This document shows, piece after piece, positions 19,196 through 26,585 of a stretch of DNA of 64,000 nt. The notes below the pieces were generated by a model that did not search any database, was not told the origin of the DNA, and saw only the letters and a list, made by a program, of their open reading frames with translations. The stretch's first letter is position 1. Each line of letters begins with the position of its first letter. Source of the stretch: Streptomyces griseoruber (GTDB taxonomy: Bacteria; Actinomycetota; Actinomycetes; Streptomycetales; Streptomycetaceae); assembly GCF_001514205.1 (NCBI RefSeq), contig NZ_KQ948772.1, positions 88,697 through 152,696 on the forward strand. The letters are read 5' to 3'. A program made the position numbers and the translations under genes.

Positions 19196-20455
19196 TCACT
19201 TCGCGTACTCGTCCACGAACCTGCGGGCCGTGGAGTGCAGATGGCGCAGCAGAACCTCCTGGTCGCACAGCGGGAAGCTGTCCAGGGTGCGCGACTCCAG
19301 CATGGTCTGGGTGGCCTCCAGGGTGTTGCCGTCCTGGAGGCCGTACTCCTTGAACGACACCACCGCGAGTTCCTGCTGCAGGCGCTGGAAGGCGTTCTCC
19401 GGCGGGACGAAGTAGGCGGTGCCCTCGAAGATGTGCGTGTTGTACGAGGTCGGCCAGTAGTGGTAGGTCAGCACCCAGTTGGGCCGCCAGATCAGCAGCA
19501 TGAAGTTGGGGAAGAACACGAAGGAGTCCATGCCCCAGACCTTGCTGCGGGTGGGGTTGACCGCCGGTGGCAGCTCCTCGGTGGCCAGGCCGATGTCGGG
19601 TGCCTCCCAGGCACCGAACAGACCGCTGCGCAGGGCCCGTTCGACCGGCTTGACCATGGCCCGTTCCTTCGGCGGGGCGATGCCGCCCCAGGAGGAGACC
19701 ATGCTGTGCGGGCCGTCGATGTCGTACGACAGCGCCTCGTAGCCGTACTTCTTGACCTTGGCGGCCTCTTCGGCGACGTACTGGCCGGAGTGCAGGATCG
19801 GCGCGTGGTAGAACTCGGCGAACGCGTCGATGAACAGCTTCCAGTTGCTGCCGATCTCGGCGCGGTACTTGTGGACCTGGGTGAGCTTGTGGAACGGGTA
19901 GCCCTCGATGCCGGCGCCGAACCTGCCGAGGTAGTCCTTGAGCGTCCGGGTGTTGTCGGGGTCGAGGTTGACGAAGATGAACCCCTCCCAGACCTCGGTG
20001 TGCACCGGCAGCAGTCCGTAGCGGGACTTGTCCAGGTCGAAGAACTCCGACTCCTGCTGGACGAAGGAGAGCTTGCCCTCGAGGTCGTAGCGCCAGGCGT
20101 GGTACTTGCAGGTGAAGGCGCGGCAGGTGCCCTTGGTCTCCTCGCGCGGATAGTCGTCCCAGACGAGCTTGTTGCCGCGGTGCCGGCAGACGTTGTGGAA
20201 GGCGCGCACCTCGCCGTCCGTGCCGCGCACCACGATCACGGAGGCCCGGGCGGCGTCCAGCTCCTTGGTGAAGTAGCTGCCCTTGCGGGGGAGTTGTTCG
20301 ACGCGTCCGACGTTCAGCCAGGTCCGGCGGAAGATCGCGTCTCGTTCGCGTTCGTAGAACTCCGGTGAGATCGAGTCCGCGTAGGAGACCGGCTGGGTGT
20401 CGATCTCGAAGTGCTCGGTCCAACTGCCCTCGGAGGGCTTCGGGAAGTGCGCCAT
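19196..20455 (-). CDS. Rieske non-heme iron oxygenase, alpha subunit
   Basis: The 419-aa hydroxylase has a Rieske centre from Cys90-x-His92 (NVCRHRGN) and Cys116-x2-His119 (CKYHAWRY). The mononuclear iron site is in DAFAEFYHAPILH (His217, His222, with a later acidic residue). The C-terminal domain is the usual catalytic fold. ATG 20455 follows GGAGG; the longer in-frame start at 20527 would place operator site 4 in the coding region. No ferredoxin is beside it, so the 13578-14570 reductase is the probable electron donor. Confidence 0.93.
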   Translation of the reverse strand: MAHFPKPSEGSWTEHFEIDTQPVSYADSISPEFYERERDAIFRRTWLNVGRVEQLPRKGSYFTKELDAARASVIVVRGTDGEVRAFHNVCRHRGNKLVWDDYPREETKGTCRAFTCKYHAWRYDLEGKLSFVQQESEFFDLDKSRYGLLPVHTEVWEGFIFVNLDPDNTRTLKDYLGRFGAGIEGYPFHKLTQVHKYRAEIGSNWKLFIDAFAEFYHAPILHSGQYVAEEAAKVKKYGYEALSYDIDGPHSMVSSWGGIAPPKERAMVKPVERALRSGLFGAWEAPDIGLATEELPPAVNPTRSKVWGMDSFVFFPNFMLLIWRPNWVLTYHYWPTSYNTHIFEGTAYFVPPENAFQRLQQELAVVSFKEYGLQDGNTLEATQTMLESRTLDSFPLCDQEVLLRHLHSTARRFVDEYAK

Positions 20456-20510
20456 GGAACGGAACCTCCGGTCGGTTGACCCCGTCAAGATAACAGCGAT
20501 CTCTCTTGAA

Positions 20511-20525
20511 GAGAATACCGTTTCC
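20511..20525. promoter_or_regulatory. Variant of the shared operator, site 4
   Basis: GAGAATACCGTTTCC keeps a perfect left half and a variant right half (GTTTCC). The reverse complement of the mft site reads GAGAATGGTATTTCC, which has the same variant half. It lies 56 bp upstream of the Rieske start. A separate perfect palindrome, TCTCTTGAAGAGA, overlaps it at 20502-20514. Confidence 0.5.
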
Positions 20526-20658
20526 ACCTATCGTCGACAGAGTTCTCAGAACACCCGGCCCCGGGAGGACGCGGCCGCCGACGTGGTGGAGGAGGACGCG
20601 ACGACGCTGATGCGACTGGAGCGGGAGTGCGCGGCAAGGTCCCGGCGCGCCTGCGAGC

Positions 20659-20844
20659 GGCGACCTGGCCCGCGGGCTGCGGTCGGCCGAGCGTATGGAC
20701 GCCGGCCAAGTGGCCGTCAACGGCGGCCCCTTGACCGTCGAGACCCCGTTCGACGGCTGCCGGCGCAGCGGTCACGGGCGGGGGAAGGGGCTGGCCGCCC
20801 TGCACGAGTACACCCAGCTCGAGACCGTCAGCGCACGGCTCTGA
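20659..20844 (+). pseudogene. Aldehyde dehydrogenase C-terminal remnant
   Basis: Sixty-one codons match the end of an ALDH: GDLARGLRSAERMDAGQVAVNGG, then TPFDGCRRSGHGRGKG and LAALHEYTQLETVSARL. The catalytic Cys, Glu and NAD-binding domains are absent and no start fits. The bases from about 20530 to 20658 show no recognisable gene. The remnant ends 14 bp before the CMD gene, so an ALDH once probably preceded it in the same operon. Confidence 0.75.
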
Positions 20845-20858
20845 CGAGGAGGCAGCGG

Positions 20859-21239
20859 ATGGACGACAACGACTGGCAGCGGGCCGCACGCGCGGTACGC
20901 GCGGAGGTCATCGGCGACGACGGCGGCCGGACGGCCCCGCCCGGGGACCCGGTGCCGCGCGAGTACCAGGACTACCTCACCGCGATGGCCTGGGGCGTCT
21001 GGGCCCGCGGCGGCCCGCTCAGCAACCGCGACCGCAGCCTGCTGGTGCTGGCGATGACGGCGGCGAACGGCCGGATGGACGAGTTCCGGATCCATCTGCG
21101 GGCCTCGGTGAACGCGGGCGTGACGGACGACGAGGTGAACGAGCTGCTGTACCAGATCACCGCGTACTGCGGCGCTCCGGCGGGCACCGCGGCCCGCTCG
21201 GCCATCCGTGAGGTGCGGGCCGCGCGGGAGGGAGCGTGA
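20859..21239 (+). CDS. Carboxymuconolactone decarboxylase (CMD/AhpD) family protein
   Basis: The 126-aa CMD-fold protein begins at ATG 20859 with GAGGAGG upstream. LSNRDRSLLVLAMTAANGRMDEFRIHLRASVNAGVTDDEVNELL and ITAYCGAPAG are the family core. The CxxC of AhpD is absent and one Cys remains, so PcaC-type decarboxylase or cycloisomerase chemistry is more likely than peroxide reduction. Its stop overlaps the GTG start of the next gene. Confidence 0.87.
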   Translation: MDDNDWQRAARAVRAEVIGDDGGRTAPPGDPVPREYQDYLTAMAWGVWARGGPLSNRDRSLLVLAMTAANGRMDEFRIHLRASVNAGVTDDEVNELLYQITAYCGAPAGTAARSAIREVRAAREGA

Positions 21240-22138
21240 CCGCGCCGGTCGTGGGTTTCGTCGGGCTCGGGAACATGGGCGGCGCACTGGCCGCCAACCT
21301 GGTGCGGGCCGGGTTCGAGGTCGTCGCGTACGACGCCGCGGGACCGGAGCGCACCCCGCTCGGGGCCCGCTGGGCGCCCGGGCCGGCGGACGTGGCGCGG
21401 GGTGCCGACCTCGCCGTGCTGAGCCTGCCCGACGGGACGGTCTGCGAGGAGGTGGTGCGGGATCTGGTGGGCGTCCGCGACCGGCGGGTCACGCATGTCG
21501 TGGACACCTCCACGGTCGGGGTGGCGGCGGCGCGCAGGCTGGCCTCGATGGGGCTCGCCTATGTGGACGCACCGGTGTCGGGCGGCGCGGCCGGGGCCCG
21601 CGGGCGGACCCTGATGGTCATGTACGCGGGCACCGACGAGCACTGCGCGCAGGTCGAGCCGGTGCTCGCGGGGCTCAGCGACCGCCGGCGCCGGGTGGGC
21701 GACCGGCCGGGCCAGGCGCAGGCGCTGAAGCTCGCCAACAACTTCCTGTCCGCCACCGCGCTGGCCGCGACCAGCGAGGCGGTGGCCTTCGGCACGGCGG
21801 CGGGGCTGGATCCGGCGGTGATGGTGGAGGTCCTCGACGCCTCCAGCGGCCGCAGCGGGGCCACCGCGGACAAGTTCCCCGACGAGGTGCTGACCGGGCG
21901 GTACGCGTCGGGGTTCAGCAACACGCTGATGGCGAAGGACGTACGGCTCTATCTGCGCGAGGCCGCCGGACTGGGCGGCGCGGTGGCGGTGGCGGTGGCG
22001 GTGGTGACGGAAGGGGTGTGGGGGGCGTTCGCGGCGGCGGAGCCGGGGGCGGACTTCACCCGGATCTATCCCTTCACCGCGGGAACCGCCGAGTCCCCCA
22101 GCAGCACCGACAGCACCTCGCGCACGACCTCGGGGTAG
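21236..22138 (+). CDS. NAD(P)-dependent oxidoreductase, 3-hydroxyisobutyrate dehydrogenase family
   Basis: This 300-aa beta-hydroxyacid dehydrogenase has the Rossmann motif VGFVGLGNMGGALAANL, the substrate loop DAPVSGGAAGA and the catalytic Lys in QALKLANNF. It would oxidise a 3-hydroxy acid to its semialdehyde or keto acid. The family normally ends close to the DFTRIYPF motif. Here about 20 Ser/Thr-rich residues follow that are antisense to the convergent TetR gene, with a 73-bp overlap, so the native stop may have been lost. Confidence 0.87.
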   Translation: MTAPVVGFVGLGNMGGALAANLVRAGFEVVAYDAAGPERTPLGARWAPGPADVARGADLAVLSLPDGTVCEEVVRDLVGVRDRRVTHVVDTSTVGVAAARRLASMGLAYVDAPVSGGAAGARGRTLMVMYAGTDEHCAQVEPVLAGLSDRRRRVGDRPGQAQALKLANNFLSATALAATSEAVAFGTAAGLDPAVMVEVLDASSGRSGATADKFPDEVLTGRYASGFSNTLMAKDVRLYLREAAGLGGAVAVAVAVVTEGVWGAFAAAEPGADFTRIYPFTAGTAESPSSTDSTSRTTSG

Positions 22139-22650
22139 TGGTCCTCGCCGTCCTGGTCGGCCAGCCACAGCTGGTGGACGCCCTCGATCAGGGCGAACAG
22201 CGCGATGGCGCCGGTGCGGGTGTCCAGGCCGCTGGGCAGCCGGTCCCCGTACCGGGCGGCGAGGTGCCCGGCGAGATGGTCCTGGACGGTGCGGCAGCGG
22301 TCGCGGACATAGCCGCGAGCGGGCTCCTGGCCGGTCACCGCCTCGGCCAGCACCACGCACTGCATCCGGGCGAGGGAGGGGTGGTCCTGTTCGAAGGCGA
22401 CGGCCTCGGCGAAGTCGCCGGCCCAGTCCTCGCCCACGTTGCGGTCGGCCAGATGCTCCCGGTTCAACGCGTTGCGGAGGTCCAGCACCTCCAGGAGCAG
22501 CCGCGTCTTGCTGGGGAAGTAGTGCAGGACGCCCTGCCGGGTCAGCCCGGCGCACTCGGCGACGGCGTCGATCGAGGTGCCCTTGAACCCGCGGTCGGCC
22601 AACACCTCCAGCGCCGCCTCGAGGATCTCCCCACGCCGTGCGGACACCAC
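22066..22650 (-). CDS. TetR family regulator, paralogue 1
   Basis: The 194-aa repressor has an N-terminal helix-turn-helix (SIDAVAECAGLTRQGVLHYFPSK) and a ligand domain. It is very similar along its whole length to the TetR at 55291-55884, with the same recognition segment TRQGVLHYFPSK, so the two probably read the same DNA site. It is the last gene of the long operon that starts at operator sites 5a/5b, so it would be autoregulated. GTG 22650 (or 22647) is chosen by alignment with the paralogue. An acyl-CoA ligand is plausible from context only. Confidence 0.88.
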   Translation of the reverse strand: MVSARRGEILEAALEVLADRGFKGTSIDAVAECAGLTRQGVLHYFPSKTRLLLEVLDLRNALNREHLADRNVGEDWAGDFAEAVAFEQDHPSLARMQCVVLAEAVTGQEPARGYVRDRCRTVQDHLAGHLAARYGDRLPSGLDTRTGAIALFALIEGVHQLWLADQDGEDHYPEVVREVLSVLLGDSAVPAVKG

Positions 22651-22711
22651 GGAACGCCCCTTTCCGCCGTTGGACGGGTGCCCGCACACAGTACCGATCA
22701 CGGGATGTTCC

Positions 22712-23509
22712 TCACAGACCCATCGCGGCGAGGGCGGTGCGGGCCGCGTCCCGGGCCGGTCCCGCACCGGCCGTGCCCGCGACCTCGGTGAGCAGCCGTA
22801 CGTCCTTGGCGAGCAGCCCGCCCGCGTGCGCGGCGATACGGTCCAGGGTGCCGCCCGCGTCGACGACCCGCTCCAGCGCGAAGCTCGCGGCGCTGCCGCG
22901 CGGGAGGATCCGGCCGAGGCCGTCCCGGTCCAGGCCGAGGCGGTCGCCGAGCGCGAGGGTGTCGGCGGCCAGGCCCAACTGGGCGGTGAACAGGAGGTTG
23001 TTGAGGAGCTTGGCAATCTGCCCGGAGCCGGTGGGTCCGAGGTGGACGACCGGGTCGCCGTAGGTGGCGAAGACCGGGCGGCAGGACGCGAAGGCCTCCT
23101 GGTCGCCGCCCACCATGACCAGCAGGGTGCCCTTCTCGGCGGCCCGGCCTCCCCCGCTGACGGGCGCGTCGAGCACGCGGACACCCTGGGCTCCGGCACG
23201 GTGGGCCAGGCGTCGGCAGGTGTCCGGGTGGACGGTGGAGTGCACGGCCATGACCCCGCCCGGGCTCAGGCCCGCGAGCACGCCCTCGGCGGCCTGCTCC
23301 ACATCGGCGTCGTCCACCACGCACAGGCACACCAGGTCGCTGGCGGCTCCCAGTTCGGCTGGTGAGTCCGCGGTGCGGGCGGCGGTGCCGGCGAAGGGGG
23401 CGAGGGTGGCGGGGCGCCGTGCCCACACCGTGGTCTCGAAGCCCGCCTCGACGATCCGGCGGGCCATGGGCGCCCCCTGGCTGCCCAGTCCGATGAAGCC
23501 GACACGCAT
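22712..23509 (-). CDS. NAD(P)-dependent oxidoreductase, 3-hydroxyisobutyrate dehydrogenase family
   Basis: The 265-aa protein has VGFIGLGSQGAPMARRI at its N-terminus, the DAPVSGGGRAAEKG substrate loop and catalytic Lys in GQIAKLLNNLL. It is only distantly similar to the 21236 gene, so this is not a recent duplication. It begins 4 bp after the DoxX gene and would oxidise a beta-hydroxyacid or reduce the aldehyde. Confidence 0.87.
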   Translation of the reverse strand: MRVGFIGLGSQGAPMARRIVEAGFETTVWARRPATLAPFAGTAARTADSPAELGAASDLVCLCVVDDADVEQAAEGVLAGLSPGGVMAVHSTVHPDTCRRLAHRAGAQGVRVLDAPVSGGGRAAEKGTLLVMVGGDQEAFASCRPVFATYGDPVVHLGPTGSGQIAKLLNNLLFTAQLGLAADTLALGDRLGLDRDGLGRILPRGSAASFALERVVDAGGTLDRIAAHAGGLLAKDVRLLTEVAGTAGAGPARDAARTALAAMGL

Positions 23510-23513
23510 GTGA

Positions 23514-24014
23514 TCAGTCCTCTCTCGTGGGGCGCCAGAAGACGGCCAGGAGTCCGGCGGTGGCCGCCGTGCCCACGCCGAGCACCGTGCCGGCGCCGGC
23601 CCAGCCGGTCAGGGTGATGTCCAGGGCCCGGTCGGCCGCGTACCGCCCCGGCCCCCAGGCCCCGAGCGCGAGCGCGAGGACGCCCAGGACGAGGACGTAC
23701 TCATAGCCCTCCTTGAACACGAAGAAGCCGTTGCGGCGATGGGCGAGCAGTCCCGCGACCAGCATCACGGACAGCACCGCCGCGCAGGCCAGGGGCGTGA
23801 AGAGACCCGCCGGCAGCAGGGCGCCCGCGCCGAGTTCGGTGAGGACGCTGAGCCGGGCCTGGAGGCGGGGGCGGGTGAGGCCGAGGCCGGCGAACCAGCC
23901 CGCGGTGCCGGTGATGCCGCCGCCGCCCCGCCAGTGGTTCCAGCCGTGGGCGGCCATGACCGCGCCGAGGACGACCCGCACCAGCAGCAGGGCCGCGTCC
24001 GAGGCCTCACCCAT
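23514..24014 (-). CDS. DoxX family membrane protein
   Basis: The 166-aa integral membrane protein has about four hydrophobic helices (LLLVRVVLGAVMAAHG, then GALLPAGLFTPLACAAVL, LVLGVLALALGAWG and a C-terminal helix). DoxX proteins occur with quinol-linked or redox enzymes, and their function is often unclear. It overlaps the upstream hydrolase gene by 8 bp. It may help couple a dehydrogenase to the respiratory chain. Confidence 0.82.
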   Translation of the reverse strand: MGEASDAALLLVRVVLGAVMAAHGWNHWRGGGGITGTAGWFAGLGLTRPRLQARLSVLTELGAGALLPAGLFTPLACAAVLSVMLVAGLLAHRRNGFFVFKEGYEYVLVLGVLALALGAWGPGRYAADRALDITLTGWAGAGTVLGVGTAATAGLLAVFWRPTRED

Positions 24015-24918
24015 GGCGGCCCTCCACGCCCGGCAGCGCCCGGACCCCCAGCGCGCACTCCGCCACGAACGCGAGGACGTGCAGATGGTAGGCGAGGGCG
24101 GTGCGGCCGACGCTGGTGTTGTGGCCCGCCCCCGCCTGCTCGTGCCGTACGACGCGGGGCGCGCCGGTGAAGAGGGAGGCGAGGTCGGCGAGTCCCTCGG
24201 GGCCGCTCAGCCAGACCTGCTCGTACTCGGCGACGGTCAGATGCACCGGCACCGGCACACGTGCGGCGAGGCGCGCGAACTCCGCCTGCCAGTTCTCCCG
24301 GTGACCCTCGTAGGCGGGCGAGGCCGCGCCGATGCCCCGGCCGCCGTGCACGTCCGGCGGGTAGGCGTGCGGCGGATACCACAGGACACGGCGCAGGTCG
24401 GGCCGGGCACGGGTCGGGTCGCGGCGCCATTCCTCCATCGCCCGCAGGGAGTTGGGGTGGTGCACCCGGCCCATCCCGGCGAGTTCGACGCCGAGCAGGT
24501 CCGCTCCGCGCGGGTCGCTCGCCATCCGCACGGTGAGCTCGCAGCCGGCCGAGTGCGCCCACAGGAACACACCGACCCCGCGCTCCCGGCCCTCCAGCAG
24601 CGCCTCGACGGCCGCGAAGGCGAAGTCCGTGCGCTGTTCGGGGGTGCGCATCCGGTCCTCGTGTCCGGCCGAACTGCCGTAGCCGGGACGGTCGAGGGCG
24701 ATCACGGTGCATCCGGCGGCGACCGCGGTGCGCAGGAGGGAGAGCCGGGGGTGGCCGGGGTGGTCGAAGTAGGCGGAGGTGGTGGCGCCGCCGTGCAGGG
24801 CGACGATCACCGCCTGCGGGCGGGTGGCCTCGGCGACGAGCGCGGAGGCGGGCACACCGCGCACGTCCACGGTCTGCCGCCGTACGGCGGTGGCGAGTTC
24901 GGGTCCGAGTGAGGTCAT
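24007..24918 (-). CDS. Alpha/beta hydrolase
   Basis: The 303-aa hydrolase has VALHGGATTSAYFDHPG near the N-terminus (oxyanion hole), a nucleophile elbow LWAHSAGCE with Ser but Ala in place of the first Gly, and a C-terminal GAGHNTSVGR that supplies His. Unlike the protein at 15281, the catalytic triad appears complete. Its start overlaps the stop of the DUF35-thiolase gene (ATGA at 24915-24918). An ester or thioester intermediate is a reasonable substrate. Confidence 0.83.
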   Translation of the reverse strand: MTSLGPELATAVRRQTVDVRGVPASALVAEATRPQAVIVALHGGATTSAYFDHPGHPRLSLLRTAVAAGCTVIALDRPGYGSSAGHEDRMRTPEQRTDFAFAAVEALLEGRERGVGVFLWAHSAGCELTVRMASDPRGADLLGVELAGMGRVHHPNSLRAMEEWRRDPTRARPDLRRVLWYPPHAYPPDVHGGRGIGAASPAYEGHRENWQAEFARLAARVPVPVHLTVAEYEQVWLSGPEGLADLASLFTGAPRVVRHEQAGAGHNTSVGRTALAYHLHVLAFVAECALGVRALPGVEGRHG

Positions 24919-26585
24919 CCGTCCGTCCTGAGCAGGAGTACGCCGCCGGGGGTGAGCCCGCCGCTGGAGACCACGGCGGTCCGCGCGCCCGCCACCTGCC
25001 GCGCGCCGCCCTCGCCGCGGAGCTGGACCACGGCCTCGTGCAGCAGGCCCATGCCGTGGGTGCGGCCGTGGGAGAGCTGGCCGCCGTGCGGGTTGAGCGG
25101 GATCACCCCGTCGCGGGCGATGTTCTTGCCGCCGTCCAGGAAGTCCCGGGCCTCGCCGATGCCGCAGAAGCCGAGCGCCTCCAGCCAGGACAGGCAGTTG
25201 AAGGTGAAGCCGTCGTAGAGCAGCGCCACGTCGACGTCGGCGGGGCGCAGCGCGGTACGGGTCCACAAGTGGGCGGCCTGGCCCAGTACCTGGGGTTCGT
25301 GGGTGAGAGTGGCCTGGTCCCACTCGGGGCGTTCGACGATCTGGGTGCCGACGGCCTCGATCCGGATCACGGGCCCGGGCCGGTCGGGGGCGGTCTCGGC
25401 GGCGGAGACCACGACGGCGGTGGCCCCGTCGCAGGGGACGTCGCAGTCGTAGAGGCCGAAGGGGGTGGTGATGGTGCGGGCGGACAGGTAGTCGTCCATG
25501 GTGAGCGGGTCGCGGTAGATCGCGTCCGGGTGGAGGGCCGCGCCGGCGCGCTGGTTGAGGGCGATCCAGCCGAGCGTCTCGCGGGTGCTGCCGTAGCGGT
25601 GCATGTGGCGCTGGGCGTTCATCGCCAGCATGATCGCGGGCGAGACCGCGCCGAAGGGCTTGAACCAGCCCTCGGGGCCCGCCGGTTGCGGCGGACGGAT
25701 GCGGCCCTGCCGGATCAGTTCGGCGTACGTCGCCTCCCACACCGTACGGAAGCACAGCACATGCCGGGCGAGTCCGCCCGCGACGGCGAGCATCGCGGCG
25801 ATGATCGAGCCGCCGGGGCCGAAGGTCTCGCCGGCGCCGTTGTGCCAGACGGGGCGGATACCGAGGGCGGACTCCAGGGCGGTGACGCCGCCCTCGGCGA
25901 AGCCGCCGTACGCGCCGCCGCCGGGGTAGGTGGAGAGGCCGTCGATGTCGTCGAAGGCGAGCCCGGCGTCGGCGACGGCCTTCTCACAGGCCTCCACGGT
26001 GAGTTCGAGGGGCGGGACCATCAGACGGCGGCCCAGCCGGGAGGCACCGGCCCCGCTGATGACGGCCCGCTCCTCGAACCTGCGGGGGCTCACCGGCGGA
26101 CGGACGCACGCGCCGATGCGCTCGGGGAGCGGGTCGTCCGGGGGGAGTTCGGCCGGGGGCGGCTGGTCGGGGGCCGGGCGGAACAGGGGGAGCCAGGTGT
26201 CCCCGGCCTGCGCGAAGACGGCCTTCATCCGCAGGCCGATCCGCAGGTCCTCCGGTGCGCAGTCGACGACGTTGGTGGTCAGGCGGACCCGGGGGTCCTC
26301 CTCGACGGCCACCTGGGCGACGACGAACGGGGTGGGCAGGCCGGGGAACGGGAAGCGGTGGTTGACGGTGAAGCCGATGAGGGTGGCACGGCCGGAGACC
26401 TCGCGGAGCGCGAGGTCGTGGGAGCGGCAGTGCCGGCACACCGGCTGCGGCGGGTGGACGAGGGCCTCGCAGGCGGTGCAGGCCTGGAAGCGGAGCCGCC
26501 CGTCGCGGCCGGAGGTCCAGAAGAACTCGGTCTCCTGGGACACGACCGGCTGCGGACGGGCGCTCTGTTCGTGCTGCGGGCTCAA
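24915..26585 (-). CDS. Fusion of DUF35 zinc-ribbon/OB-fold domain and SCP-x/Ltp2-type thiolase
   Basis: The N-terminal ~150 residues carry a zinc ribbon (Cys36, Cys39, Cys50, Cys53) followed by an OB fold. A thiolase-like domain follows from about 170 (AVISGAGASRLGRR, CDVPCDGATAVVV, LNPHGGQLSHGRTHGMG). In steroid side-chain degradation, separate Ltp2 and DUF35 proteins form a retro-aldolase that splits a beta-hydroxyacyl-CoA, and here they are one chain. It is coupled on both sides to the P450 and hydrolase genes. Confidence 0.88.
   Translation of the reverse strand: MSPQHEQSARPQPVVSQETEFFWTSGRDGRLRFQACTACEALVHPPQPVCRHCRSHDLALREVSGRATLIGFTVNHRFPFPGLPTPFVVAQVAVEEDPRVRLTTNVVDCAPEDLRIGLRMKAVFAQAGDTWLPLFRPAPDQPPPAELPPDDPLPERIGACVRPPVSPRRFEERAVISGAGASRLGRRLMVPPLELTVEACEKAVADAGLAFDDIDGLSTYPGGGAYGGFAEGGVTALESALGIRPVWHNGAGETFGPGGSIIAAMLAVAGGLARHVLCFRTVWEATYAELIRQGRIRPPQPAGPEGWFKPFGAVSPAIMLAMNAQRHMHRYGSTRETLGWIALNQRAGAALHPDAIYRDPLTMDDYLSARTITTPFGLYDCDVPCDGATAVVVSAAETAPDRPGPVIRIEAVGTQIVERPEWDQATLTHEPQVLGQAAHLWTRTALRPADVDVALLYDGFTFNCLSWLEALGFCGIGEARDFLDGGKNIARDGVIPLNPHGGQLSHGRTHGMGLLHEAVVQLRGEGGARQVAGARTAVVSSGGLTPGGVLLLRTDG

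Noticed and set aside
20502-20514. TCTCTTGAAGAGA palindrome as the main Rieske operator
   Set aside because: It is a perfect 13-bp palindrome but occurs only once. The overlapping GAGAAT-N3-GTTTCC fits the pattern shared with the mft promoter better.
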